Source: Myxococcota bacterium
GTDB lineage: Bacteria; Myxococcota_A; Polyangia; HGW-17; JAJRWW01
DNA: 13,445 nucleotides
Direction of reading: 5' to 3'
Assembly (NCBI GenBank): GCA_024276595.1
Contig: JAJRWW010000407.1
Coordinates: 1-13,445 of the forward strand
Below the pieces are notes generated by a model. That model was given only the letters and a program-made list of their open reading frames with translations. It made no database searches and was not told the origin of the DNA. The translations under genes were made by a program, and so were the position numbers. Each line of letters begins with the position of its first letter. Position 1 is the first letter of the stretch. This document shows positions 6,459-13,445 of this stretch, piece by piece.

Positions 6459-6854
6459 ATGTTGGTAGCAGTTCCCAGCGATGCACCCGGCGGGCTTGGA
6501 GCCAGGGTGGCTGGCCATTTTGGTCATTGCGATGCCTTCACCCTGGTGAGCCTGGACGCCGGTCAGATTCAGGACGTCCGGGTGCTCCCCAATGGAGGGC
6601 ACGAGCACGGGGGGTGCATGGCGCCCGTCATGCTGCTAAAAAGCCACGGGGTGGAGTCCATGGTGGCAGGAGGCATGGGAATGCGGCCCCTTGCGGGCTT
6701 CGGACAGGTGGGCATCACGGTCTTTTTCAACGAAGGCGCGGCCACTGTGGAGGACGCGGTCATGCTCATCGCCCAGGGTCGGGCGCGCACCTTCGGCCCC
6801 GCGCAGACCTGCCACGGCGGGGGTGAGTGCGGCGGCGACCACGACCACCTCTGA
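6459..6854 (+). CDS. NifB/NifX-type iron-molybdenum cluster-binding protein, 131 aa
   Basis: This is a single-domain member of the dinitrogenase FeMo-cofactor binding family (NifX / NafY / NifB C-terminal type). Visible family features are MLVAVPSDAPGGLGARVAGHFGHCDAFTLV (summarised as a start strand plus HFGHC at 20-24), HEHGGCMAPVMLLKSHGVES (48-67), then AGGMGMRPLAGFGQVGITVF (70-89). The tail CHGGGECGGDHDHL (118-131) is rich in Cys and His and could bind metal. The ATG at 6459 is preceded by AGGAGA nine bases away; a longer frame to 6408 lacks family character. No nif or other cofactor gene is in the window, so it is probably one of the many small non-nitrogenase relatives thought to bind or carry Fe-S or metal clusters. 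Exact role unknown. It is convergent with the glycosyltransferase ending at 6903. Confidence 0.85.
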   Translation: MLVAVPSDAPGGLGARVAGHFGHCDAFTLVSLDAGQIQDVRVLPNGGHEHGGCMAPVMLLKSHGVESMVAGGMGMRPLAGFGQVGITVFFNEGAATVEDAVMLIAQGRARTFGPAQTCHGGGECGGDHDHL

Positions 6855-6871
6855 GCTGGCCACCTCCCTCG

Positions 6872-6896
6872 GGCCCACGACGACCTGGCGTGGTCC
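6872..6896. terminator. Imperfect hairpin between convergent genes
   Basis: GG-c-CCACG and CGTGG-t-CC can pair around a nine-base loop, with one mismatch. It lies in the 48-bp gap between the NifX-like stop and the glycosyltransferase stop. There is no U-tract, so this is weak. Confidence 0.25.
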
Positions 6897-6902
6897 GGAG
6901 CA

Positions 6903-7982
6903 TCAGCTCCTGCCTGCGGCGAGCTCTCTGTAGAGAGCCTCCATTCGGTCCATCTCGGCGGACCAGCTCGCCCTGCGCAGGACGAGACGCCTGTTTCGTT
7001 CACCAGCCCTCGTGCGCAGCCGAGACCGGGCCAGCATTCTCGCGATACCATCGGCGATCTGCGCCTCGTCTCCCACGCGCACCAGGATGTTCCCCGAGCC
7101 CGGGGCGAGCCACTCCCTGCTCGCGGGGATGTCCGATGCGACCACCGGGAGACCGCAAGCCATTGCCTCCAGCAGAGCCACCGATGCGCCGTCGCTCGCG
7201 GACACCGAGACGTAGATGTCGCTACCTCCATAGGCATCCGCGAGGGCCCTGTCCCCATCCAGCACGCCCAGAAACGTGACCATCTCCTCCAGGTGGAGGC
7301 GTCTGCACATGGCCTTGAGGCGGGCCTCCTCTGGTCCTTCCCCTGCCAGGTGCAGGCGAAACTCGACGCCCTGGCTGGCGAGGCGGGCGGCCGCCCCGAG
7401 CAGGTCGTGGAGGCGATAGATGGGGTGAAAGTGCCGGGTAGAGAGGATCACCCTCGGACCCGAGGATCGGGCCTCGGAGGGCGGTCGAAAGAGATCCGGA
7501 TCCACCCCCTGCACCACCCGCACCACTCGCTCGGAAGAGGCGCCCAGGCGGACAGCGGCCGAGCCCAGGTGGCCCGCGTTGACGGTCACCAGGGTCGCGG
7601 CGCGCAGGGCCAGGCCTACCTTGAGCCTCGACTTGATGGAGAGGCCCGGAGCCACCAGCAGGTCCGAGCCCATGCAGGTTATCACGAGGGGTCTAAAGCC
7701 GCTGAGGGCTGCCCATGTGCCGTAGTCCAGCGCGTAGTGGGCGTGCAGCACATCTGGGGAAAACCGCGCCAGGTGAGCTCTGAGGTCCAGCACTCGACGG
7801 GCGGTGGAGGCCGGGCCCTCCCTGCCCGCCACGCCGATTGGAATGGCGTCCATGGCGACCATGGCGGCCACGTCGGCTCCATCTGGAGCATAGAGCTGGC
7901 AGGTGTGGCCCCTGGCAACAAACTCGCGAACCCAGCGCTTGATGTGCACCAGGGCCGGGTTGCCCACAAAGGCGATCCTCAC
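6903..7982 (-). CDS. Family 4 (GT-B) glycosyltransferase, 359 aa
   Basis: The protein starts MRIAFVGNP with GTG at 7982, which overlaps the preceding gene's TGA as GTGA, so translation is probably coupled. It has two Rossmann halves. N-terminal: DVLHAHYALDYGTW (77-90) and ITCMGSDLL (101-109). The hinge is around VVQGVDPDLFRP (157-167). The C-terminal nucleotide-sugar half has LSTRHFHPIYRLHDLL and AGEGPEEARL, then SDGASVALLEAMACGLPVVASD (263-284). That last segment is the GT4 donor-binding E-x7-E site in its D-x7-E form (Asp264, Glu272), which is common in this subgroup. It probably transfers a sugar from a nucleotide donor to a growing cell-surface glycan at the cytoplasmic membrane face. Donor and acceptor cannot be read from sequence. 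It is the second gene of a two-gene unit. Confidence 0.92.
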   Translation of the reverse strand: MRIAFVGNPALVHIKRWVREFVARGHTCQLYAPDGADVAAMVAMDAIPIGVAGREGPASTARRVLDLRAHLARFSPDVLHAHYALDYGTWAALSGFRPLVITCMGSDLLVAPGLSIKSRLKVGLALRAATLVTVNAGHLGSAAVRLGASSERVVRVVQGVDPDLFRPPSEARSSGPRVILSTRHFHPIYRLHDLLGAAARLASQGVEFRLHLAGEGPEEARLKAMCRRLHLEEMVTFLGVLDGDRALADAYGGSDIYVSVSASDGASVALLEAMACGLPVVASDIPASREWLAPGSGNILVRVGDEAQIADGIARMLARSRLRTRAGERNRRLVLRRASWSAEMDRMEALYRELAAGRS

Positions 7983-8884
7983 TTGCGCGACCTCGCTCGG
8001 CGGGAGATTGCCCGGAGGCGATCTCTCCAGCTCAGGGGCACCAACCAGCGCAGCGGCAGGGAGGGCAGGTCTCCGCGCAAAGCCTCCATGCGCAGGCGGC
8101 CCGGCAGAAGACCCCAGGCGAGCCCCCGCACCCGGCGTATGGCCGCCTCGAGCTCCTCCCTGCTCCGCTCCTTGTGGGCGCCCAGCACGGCCTCCACCTG
8201 CGGGTTGCCGTAGTCGAGCTGGTCTTCAACGAAATGGCCGGCAAGGGCCAGCTCGCCGCCGAGCACCGCGAGAGCGAGGCGAGAGTCTCCACATCGAAGG
8301 TAGTGTCGCCACGTGCGATCTATGTCCATAAAGCGAGCGTAGTAGTCGTCGATCATCCCCCGGCGCAAGGCCACCTGGGCCTTTACGCCGCGGTGCACGC
8401 CGAAGTGGAAGGCCTGTCGCGGGTGGGGGTCCGGGCAATGATCCGCGGCCGGGGCCAGGTGCGTGTAGTCGAAGCGCGCCCTGCCCAAGAGCGCCGGGAA
8501 CTGGTCCGTGAACACCTGGTCTCCCGTGGGGGTCCAGCGGACGGTGTTGCGGTAGACATTGAGCCCGGAGACCAGCCGGTCGGTAAAGAAGTCCTGGACG
8601 CCTATGCTCAGGACCTCCAGCCCGTCGTCCTGGCGAAACCGCTCATCCACTCGCTCCAGGAGCCTGGGGGAGCGGATGACCATGTCCGCATCCACCTTGA
8701 CCAGCAGGTCCACGTCTCCCCGGCGGCGCATGAAGGTGCGAAAGAGCTTCTCGTGGGCCTCTCGCTTGGGGAGGTTCTCGATGAGAATATGCTCGAAGTC
8801 CTGGTGGGTCTGTCGCCTGATGGCCGCGACACAGGCATCCAGCTCGTTCTCGTTGGTCGCCAAGGTTGCTACGAGCAGGCGCAT
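7979..8884 (-). CDS. Family 2-like (GT-A) glycosyltransferase, 301 aa
   Basis: The start at 8884 (MRLLVATLATNENELDACVAA...) is where the GT-A fold's first strand begins. The frame is open further upstream, but only through low-complexity sequence and across the opposing gene; a purine-rich GAGCGAGAAG just before the ATG may serve as ribosome site. Residues 4-36 give the nucleotide-binding strand-helix-strand (AIRRQTHQDFEHILIEN). VKVDADMV (62-69) has the DxD motif (Asp65, Asp67) for metal and the sugar nucleotide. The C-terminal half (about 150-301) is less typical and contains a conserved-looking HFGVHRGVKAQVALRRG and a GHFVEDQLDYGN segment. Its relation to classical GT2 is distant, so substrate is unknown. 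It is first in a two-gene unit with the GT4 that overlaps it by four bases, and diverges from the 9114 gene. Confidence 0.8.
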   Translation of the reverse strand: MRLLVATLATNENELDACVAAIRRQTHQDFEHILIENLPKREAHEKLFRTFMRRRGDVDLLVKVDADMVIRSPRLLERVDERFRQDDGLEVLSIGVQDFFTDRLVSGLNVYRNTVRWTPTGDQVFTDQFPALLGRARFDYTHLAPAADHCPDPHPRQAFHFGVHRGVKAQVALRRGMIDDYYARFMDIDRTWRHYLRCGDSRLALAVLGGELALAGHFVEDQLDYGNPQVEAVLGAHKERSREELEAAIRRVRGLAWGLLPGRLRMEALRGDLPSLPLRWLVPLSWRDRLRAISRRARSRK

Positions 8885-9021
8885 CTTCTCGCTCTTGGTG
8901 GGGTGGGGTGCCCGGGCCAACCTGCCCGGCGCCCGGCCAGAATACCTTAGAGGGTAGTCGACCAGCCTCGGGCCTGTCACTGCTTTTCTTGCTCGGGCGA
9001 AAGCGGTGTTGACTTGCTCCA

Positions 9022-9075
9022 GCGGACCCGACACATTTGCACAGGCCAGGCGGACCCGACACATTTGCACAGGCC
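9022..9075. repeat. Two exact 26-bp direct repeats in a divergent intergenic region
   Basis: Copies lie at 9022-9047 and 9050-9075 (period 28), each containing GACCCGACACATTTGC and separated by two bases. They sit in the 229-bp gap between the divergent 8884 and 9114 genes, 39 bases before the latter's ATG. They could be paired operator sites, or a leftover mobile-element end with internal repeats; no transposase is nearby. A TTGACT (9009-9014) stands 17 bases before CACATT of the first copy, so the repeat may include a -10 element. Confidence 0.9.
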
Positions 9076-9113
9076 GGGCATAACGGTGCTGGCGGCTGAA
9101 GGCGGCAGCTTCC

Positions 9114-10487
9114 ATGGACAAGGACCCACCTCGGACCACCACCTCCGGCGAGGCTCGGCCTCCAGTCGCTCCCCTGGCAGGGCCCGGGGTCTTTGCTCCC
9201 CTGGCAGGCCTCAGGGTCTGCATGCTGGTGCTAAACGATGTGCGCCACGACGCCCGCGTCCTGAAGGAGGCCCAGTGCCTGCGTGGGGCCGGGGCGAGGG
9301 TGGATATCCTGGGCATGGGGCTGGAGCAGGAGGCCGAGAGCCGCGCCGCGACCACTCCTGCCCCCTCGGCCCCAGCCAACATGGCCCAGGGCTCCTCCTG
9401 GGCCGTCGGGGCAGCCGACCGGGTTCGGCTCCTCGCCCCCATGTCAAGGAGCGAGGTGGCCTGGCCCCCCCTGCGGCTGGCCCAAAACCTGGGACACGAG
9501 CTGCGCTTCCAGCTCGAGCTGGCCCGCAGGGCCGCTGCGCTGCGGGCGCACGTTTACCACTGCCACGACCTGCAGACCCTCTGGGCAGGGCTGAGGGCAG
9601 CGGCTGCGGTGGGGGCCTCTGGGCGCCGGTCATGCCAAGGTACAGGTGGGCCCTGGCTCACCTCTCGACCCCGGGTGGTCTACGACTCCCATGAGCTCTT
9701 TACGGAGCGGGTGGGCATCGCCCCCTGGAGGGCGGTCCTGCTGCGCGGCTACGAGCGCCACGCCATGGCTCGGGTGGATCTGATCATTGCCGCGAGCGAG
9801 CTTCGGGCGAGCATCATGCACCGCGACTACGGCGCACCTCGGCTCCCGATCACCATCATCAACGCCGCTCGCCAGTCGGAGGCGGTGGATGTCCCCCACC
9901 CGGATGCGCTACGAGCCAGGGAGCTCATCACCGCTCGTCACCTGATCCTGTACCAGGGGGGGCTCCACCCCGGGCGGGGCCTGGAGGCGCTGATCCATGG
10001 CCTGGCCCTCCTACCGCCGGAGTACGGCCTGGCGATAATGGGTGCCGGTCGGCTCGGCGGAGAGCTGGCCGCCCGGGCTCGAGCCCGGGAGCTGGAAGAC
10101 CGGGTGCACCACTGGCCTCCGGTGGCCCCCAATGACGTGGTGGCCTGGGCCGCGGCCGCCGACGCCGGGGTCGTGACCTACCTGCCCACCTGCCGAAACA
10201 ACATATACTGCGCTCCCAACAAGCTGTCGGAGTATGCCGCCGCCGGGCTGCCAGTGATCGGCGCCGACCTGGCGGGGCTACGCCACTTCACCGACAGCCA
10301 CGACCTGGCCGAGCTCTTCCGGCCGGGGGATCCCCGCTCCTTTGCCTCCGCGGCACGCCGCCTCCTGGGCGACTCCAACCGCGCTCGCGCCGCCAGCGTC
10401 GCCAGCCGCCTCATGCTCCGGGAGGTGTGCTGGGAGAGCCAGGCGCGACGGCTGCTTCGCGCCTACCGGCGAATGCTGCTCCTCTGA
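9114..10487 (+). CDS. GT4-like (GT-B) glycosyltransferase, 457 aa
   Basis: The catalytic protein begins near residue 33 (LRVCMLVLNDVRHDARVLKEA), after a Pro/Ala-rich N-terminal extension. The later ATG at 9222 would cut the first strand, so 9114 is kept. Further landmarks are HVYHCHDLQTLWAG (146-159), VVYDSHELFTERVG (188-201), LILYQGGLHPGRGLEALI (277-294) and NIYCAPNKLSEYAAAGLPVIGAD (363-385), where Glu373 fits the donor-binding acidic residue. YDSHE and NK-x-SEY-x-AAGLP are typical of a GT4 branch found in surface-polysaccharide loci. A stretch at about 165-186 (SGRRSCQGTGGPW) looks like an insert before the YDSHE strand. The gene stands alone on the + strand among minus-strand glycosyltransferases, diverging from the 8884 gene and overlapping the 3' end of the 11431 gene. 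It is longer than usual for the family (about 380-420). Substrate unknown. Confidence 0.88.
   Translation: MDKDPPRTTTSGEARPPVAPLAGPGVFAPLAGLRVCMLVLNDVRHDARVLKEAQCLRGAGARVDILGMGLEQEAESRAATTPAPSAPANMAQGSSWAVGAADRVRLLAPMSRSEVAWPPLRLAQNLGHELRFQLELARRAAALRAHVYHCHDLQTLWAGLRAAAAVGASGRRSCQGTGGPWLTSRPRVVYDSHELFTERVGIAPWRAVLLRGYERHAMARVDLIIAASELRASIMHRDYGAPRLPITIINAARQSEAVDVPHPDALRARELITARHLILYQGGLHPGRGLEALIHGLALLPPEYGLAIMGAGRLGGELAARARARELEDRVHHWPPVAPNDVVAWAAAADAGVVTYLPTCRNNIYCAPNKLSEYAAAGLPVIGADLAGLRHFTDSHDLAELFRPGDPRSFASAARRLLGDSNRARAASVASRLMLREVCWESQARRLLRAYRRMLLL
9168..9208 (+). repeat. Nine-codon imperfect duplication in the GT4 N-terminal extension
   Basis: GCTCCCCTGGCAGG occurs at 9168-9181 and again at 9195-9208, period 27 bases, so APLAG is encoded twice in frame just before the catalytic fold. 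It suggests the extension grew by local duplication. Confidence 0.7.
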
Positions 10488-11431
10488 CCACCTCTCTCCA
10501 TGAGGGCCACGATCCTCCCCACCTCCCTCAGGTGGCCCAGAGCCACCTCGTATACATAGTTCTGCCAGGCCGGGTAGCGTCCACGGTCCCGGGCCAGGGT
10601 GCGGACCGTGAGCTGGCCCGCCAGCCTGGCCAGGGCCATGGCCAGCTCGGCCGCGAGGGCAGGGGTGAGGGGCTCGGGCCCCGGAGCGCAGAGGGCGCGC
10701 GCGCGACCGTTGGCAAAGATCCTCCGGGCGCGCCACAGCAGGCTCAGCTTCTCCCGCCGGGCCAGGTGCAGGACCCTCAGTAGCGGCTCGTAGAAAAGCA
10801 GCGCCTCCGGGTCGCTGCGCCTGAGGCGCGTCTGAAGGTCTGTCTCCTCCCCATAGCCCAAGGAGTCACCGGCCATCCCGAGCCGCGGATCGAAGCCGCC
10901 CAGCCGCTCCAGTGCGTCCCTGCGCCAGAACATGTTGCCCCCGCTGAGGTCCTGGGTCGGTGGGAGGGGACCGGCCGCAGAGGCCGGCTCCCGGGACTCG
11001 TAGGAATCCTTGAACCACGGGGGCCTGGGGCTCTCGTACCGCGGGTAGTAGGGCCCGCCAAAGGCGACGGGATGGTGCCGGCCAGCCACCTCGGCCGCCA
11101 CCGTGAGCCAGTCGGCGGGGGCCTCGGCGTCGTCGTCCAGGTATCCCACGTACTCTCCCCTTGCCTCGCGCCAGCCGCGGTTTCTGGCGTGGGACAGGCC
11201 CTGGCGCTCCTCGAAGCAGCACCGCAGGTTGGGTGAGCCAGCGGCCAGGCGGCGGCACCGGGCCCCTGTGTCGTCCGTGGAGCGGTTGTCCACGACCAGG
11301 ATCTCGAACAGACCCGGATCCAGCGCCTGGCCGACGAGGCTCCGCACCGCCCTCTCCATGAGCCGGGAGCGGTTGTAGGTACACACCACCACGGAAAAGA
11401 GCGGGGCCTCGCCTCTGGCCGGGGAGCTCAT
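10463..11431 (-). CDS. Family 2 glycosyltransferase, 322 aa
   Basis: The ATG at 11431 forms an ATGA overlap with the stop of the gene before it, and the protein begins MSSPARGEAPLFSVVVCTYN, the expected GT2 start; the open frame upstream belongs to antisense-like sequence. GT-A signatures in order: VVVCTYNRSRLMERA, EILVVDNRSTDDT, a long ARNRGWREARGEYVGYLDDD segment ending in the metal-binding Asp triplet, GGNMFWRRDALERLGGFD, and GYGEETDLQTRL with the catalytic-base-type acidic pair. The last 100 residues are Arg/Ala/Leu-rich helix. It probably adds one sugar during surface-glycan assembly at the inner membrane. It is the third gene of a coupled unit with the 12504 and 12494 genes. Its last 25 bases overlap, tail to tail, the end of the + strand 9114 gene. 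Substrate unknown. Confidence 0.92.
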   Translation of the reverse strand: MSSPARGEAPLFSVVVCTYNRSRLMERAVRSLVGQALDPGLFEILVVDNRSTDDTGARCRRLAAGSPNLRCCFEERQGLSHARNRGWREARGEYVGYLDDDAEAPADWLTVAAEVAGRHHPVAFGGPYYPRYESPRPPWFKDSYESREPASAAGPLPPTQDLSGGNMFWRRDALERLGGFDPRLGMAGDSLGYGEETDLQTRLRRSDPEALLFYEPLLRVLHLARREKLSLLWRARRIFANGRARALCAPGPEPLTPALAAELAMALARLAGQLTVRTLARDRGRYPAWQNYVYEVALGHLREVGRIVALMERGGQRSSIRR

Positions 11432-12504
11432 GGCAGCGCCCTCCGCCGTCGAAGCCCCGACGCCGCCCTTCGGCGCAACCTGCCCAGCCCCACCCTCAAG
11501 GTGACCGCCGGATCGCCGAGGATCATGCGGGCAAGCACCCCGCTCCGAAGCAGCCCGGCGAGCTGCGAGAGGTTGGCGCTCCGAAGGAGGGCCTCCACGT
11601 GGTGGCGACGCTGCCTGGCCAGGGCCAGGTGGTCCGAGCCGGGGCGACGGGCCAGGAGATCCAGCAGGTCGAAGTAGCGGCCGCAGAGGGCCATGCCCGA
11701 TGGCTCGGCAGCCGGATCCAGGCCCGCATACCAGGCCCTGAGCCGCACCATGTCCTCCTCCGAGATGCTCAGCTCCGGAGCCAGCTCTCGCACCTGGCGC
11801 AGGGCCACCGCCGTGGCGACACGCTGCTGGTCCGGACCGTGGAGCGCGGAGATGGAGGCGGGGTGCTTGCGCAGCGACACCAGCGGGCGACAGAGGTTGG
11901 CCGCCTGGGTGTGGTGCAGCAGGCGCCCCCAGAGGTCTGCGTCCTGGCCAAAGGGCAGCGACTCGTCGTAGTAGATGCCTGGGCCCAGGGCAGCGGCCTC
12001 CAGCACCCTGCGACGCACCACCACCGAGGAGTGGCACAGGGCGTTGTGAAAGAGCATCTGGGCTCGGATCTGGGTGTCGGTGGTGGGGGGAGAGCGAGTG
12101 ACAAGGGTCCGCCCCTCCGAGTCCACCTCCCGGTAGGCGGTTCCCAGGAGCCCCACCTCTGGCCGCGCCCTCAGGAAGGAGAGCTGGCTGGAGAGGCGGT
12201 CGACGTCGGAGAGATCGTCCGCGTCCTGCCTGGCGATGATGGGTGCCCTGGCGGTGCGGATGCCTCGGTTGAGCGACGCGGTGAGCCCCAGGTTTTTCTC
12301 GTTGGTGACCAGAGCCATCCGGGGGTCCCTCTGGGCGGCCCGGGCCAGGATCTCAGGGGTGCCATCGTCGGACCCGTCGTCCACCACCACCAGCTCCAGG
12401 GCGGCCGCGGTCTGGCCGAGCACGCTGTCCAGGGCCGCCCGCAGGTGAGCCTCGCCGTTGTGCACAGCCATGACCACGCTGACCTCGGGAGAGCTATGGG
12501 TCAT
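11428..12504 (-). CDS. Family 2 glycosyltransferase, 358 aa
   Basis: The start at 12504 (MTHSSPEVSVVMAVHNG) has AAGGGGG six bases upstream and overlaps the end of the preceding gene by 11 bases. GT-A motifs: VSVVMAVHNGEAHLRAALDS, VLGQTAAALELVVVDDGSDDGT, NLGLTASLNRGI, then ARQDADDLSDVDRL with the Asp-Ala-Asp-Asp metal site. These are the typical order and spacing for polysaccharide GT2 enzymes of the WcaA/RfbN kind. Later, FHNALCHSSVVVRRRVLE and YYDESLPFGQDADLWGRL match the acceptor-side region with its acidic pair. About 130 C-terminal residues are helical and Arg-rich with no recognised domain. It shares a four-base ATGA overlap with the next gene, so the unit is probably translated in series. 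Donor and acceptor sugars unknown. Confidence 0.93.
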   Translation of the reverse strand: MTHSSPEVSVVMAVHNGEAHLRAALDSVLGQTAAALELVVVDDGSDDGTPEILARAAQRDPRMALVTNEKNLGLTASLNRGIRTARAPIIARQDADDLSDVDRLSSQLSFLRARPEVGLLGTAYREVDSEGRTLVTRSPPTTDTQIRAQMLFHNALCHSSVVVRRRVLEAAALGPGIYYDESLPFGQDADLWGRLLHHTQAANLCRPLVSLRKHPASISALHGPDQQRVATAVALRQVRELAPELSISEEDMVRLRAWYAGLDPAAEPSGMALCGRYFDLLDLLARRPGSDHLALARQRRHHVEALLRSANLSQLAGLLRSGVLARMILGDPAVTLRVGLGRLRRRAASGLRRRRALP

Positions 12505-13445
12505 AACGCCCCCTTCCCATGACGGATCGATACAGCCCCAGCTCCCGCTCCAAGATGGCGTCCATGCTGTAGTGGCGCAGGGCGTGTGCACGTCCCCCCC
12601 GGCCAATGCGCCGGAGGAGGTTTGGGTCGGCCAGGACCCGGAGGATTCCAGACCGCAGGGATGCGGCGTCCGGCGAGCAGAGGGCGCCGTTCTCCCCCTC
12701 CCTGATGATCTCGCGGATCCCCTCCACGTTCGCGGCCAGGACCGGCGTGCCGCAGGCCATGGCCTCGATGAGGGCCTTGGGGTGGCCCTCGTAGCGGTAG
12801 GGCATCACGAAAAGAGCCGCCCGGCGCAGGAGCGCGGGCAGCTCCTGGTGGGGGACACGGCCCAGCAGGCGCAGCCGGGGGTTTGTCGCCGCCTCAGAGG
12901 CCAGCTCGGGCCGCAGATCGCCGTCGCCCACCACGTCCAGGGTCACGTCCAGCTCGCGCACCGCCTCCAGCAGTGCGCCCAGGTTTTTTTGGTGCTGATC
13001 CAGCCGACCCACGAAGCACAAATGCCGGGGACGGGGGGCCTCCCCTCCAGACGGACAAAAGAGCTCCGTGTCCACGTAGTTGGGCAGCACGTACACGCGA
13101 CTCGCTAGCCAGGGCTGGCGCTCCAGGAGGCTGGCAGCCATTGTCTCGGTGGTGACCACCACGGCCTCGGATGCACCGAACACCTGCCACTCGGTGGCGA
13201 GGCTCCTGCGCGTGGGGTAGGCCGATGGGCCGTGACGCCGCCGCTGGAAGTCGGACCACATGTAGCCACAGCGTGCGATCAGGGGCTTTTTGTGGAGCCT
13301 GGCGGCGGCCAGGGCGGTGGCTCCTCCGGAGATCTGGTTGGTCTTCAGCAGGGTCGCCCGCCTGAGGGAGCGGGCGTGCAAGAGCGGGATGAGGCGTTCA
13401 TATAATGGAAGGGGCAGGTTCCAACGGTTGCAGCAGATCTCAATC
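12494..13445 (-). CDS. Family 4 glycosyltransferase, 5'-truncated by the window edge
   Basis: The frame is open without a stop to the edge, reading ...NRWNLPLPLYERLIPLLHARSLRRATLL..., so the true start lies outside. A TTG at 13381 is not taken as the start because protein-like sequence continues upstream. The visible part covers most of a GT-B glycosyltransferase: VVVTTETMAASLLER and PNYVDTELFCP at the domain hinge, LCFVGRLDQHQKNLGALLEA, LLGRVPHQELPALLRRA, and YEGHPKALIEAMACGTPVLA with the E-x7-E donor site intact, then VEGIREII. The fit is to GT4 enzymes of capsule, exopolysaccharide or O-antigen loci. It is the first visible gene of a three-gene overlapping unit, ending 11 bases inside the next gene. 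Which sugar it transfers cannot be told. Confidence 0.92.
   Translation of the reverse strand, partial: IEICCNRWNLPLPLYERLIPLLHARSLRRATLLKTNQISGGATALAAARLHKKPLIARCGYMWSDFQRRRHGPSAYPTRRSLATEWQVFGASEAVVVTTETMAASLLERQPWLASRVYVLPNYVDTELFCPSGGEAPRPRHLCFVGRLDQHQKNLGALLEAVRELDVTLDVVGDGDLRPELASEAATNPRLRLLGRVPHQELPALLRRAALFVMPYRYEGHPKALIEAMACGTPVLAANVEGIREIIREGENGALCSPDAASLRSGILRVLADPNLLRRIGRGGRAHALRHYSMDAILERELGLYRSVMGRGRYDP

Noticed and set aside
9022..9075. CRISPR array
   Set aside because: Only two repeats with a 2-base gap, no spacers and no cas genes.
8885..9442. Longer N-terminus for the 7979 glycosyltransferase
   Set aside because: The extra part crosses the 26-bp repeats and the start of the + strand glycosyltransferase and shows no fold; the GT-A fold begins at 8884.
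11432..12037. Longer N-terminus for the 10463 glycosyltransferase
   Set aside because: The extra part is an out-of-frame reading of the neighbouring GT2; the ATGA-coupled start at 11431 begins exactly at the GT2 fold.

Overview
The window is high-GC, densely coded DNA. Its protein families point to a myxobacterium-like (Myxococcota / former Deltaproteobacteria) genome: an IgGFc-binding-domain surface protein, a von Willebrand A lipoprotein with DUF4215-type Cys-rich repeats, and small Cys-containing lipoproteins. This lineage call is inference from family content; there is no rRNA or other marker here. I see no tRNA, CRISPR array, intact insertion sequence or phage gene, and no gene-free stretch longer than 300 bases.

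Left part (1-2700), cell-surface genes: the 3' part of an IgGFc-binding-like gene on the + strand, interrupted by an in-frame TAG at 678-680 yet open on both sides; a convergent DUF4920-type lipoprotein (1375-1917, -); and a small + strand lipoprotein (2189-2659) with a perfect 30-bp Met-rich tandem repeat. The last two diverge from a shared 271-bp promoter region.

Middle (2780-6854): purM (3322-4374, -) is translationally coupled to a DUF523/TudS-like gene (2780-3325, -). Upstream, and separated by two tandem hairpins, lies a large VWA/DUF4215 lipoprotein (4483-6222, -). Diverging from it is a NifB/NifX-type cluster-binding protein (6459-6854, +) with a Cys/His-rich tail and no nitrogenase genes nearby.

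Right part (6903-13445): six glycosyltransferase-type genes in a row, in three units. Unit A (-) is a GT2-like gene (7979-8884) coupled to a GT4 (6903-7982). Unit B (+) is a single GT4-like gene (9114-10487). Unit C (-) is GT4 (12494 to the window edge), GT2 (11428-12504) and GT2 (10463-11431), all overlapping. Units A and B diverge from a region holding two exact 26-bp direct repeats. Units B and C converge with a 25-bp coding overlap. This looks like the glycosyltransferase part of a capsule, exopolysaccharide or O-antigen locus. No polymerase, flippase, ABC exporter or sugar-nucleotide gene is in view, so the product cannot be named.

Items most worth a second look: the amber-interrupted surface gene, the Met-rich repeat lipoprotein, the 26-bp repeats between units A and B, the orphan NifX-like protein, and the purM-DUF523 coupling. 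I did not find a convincing wholly new multi-gene system.
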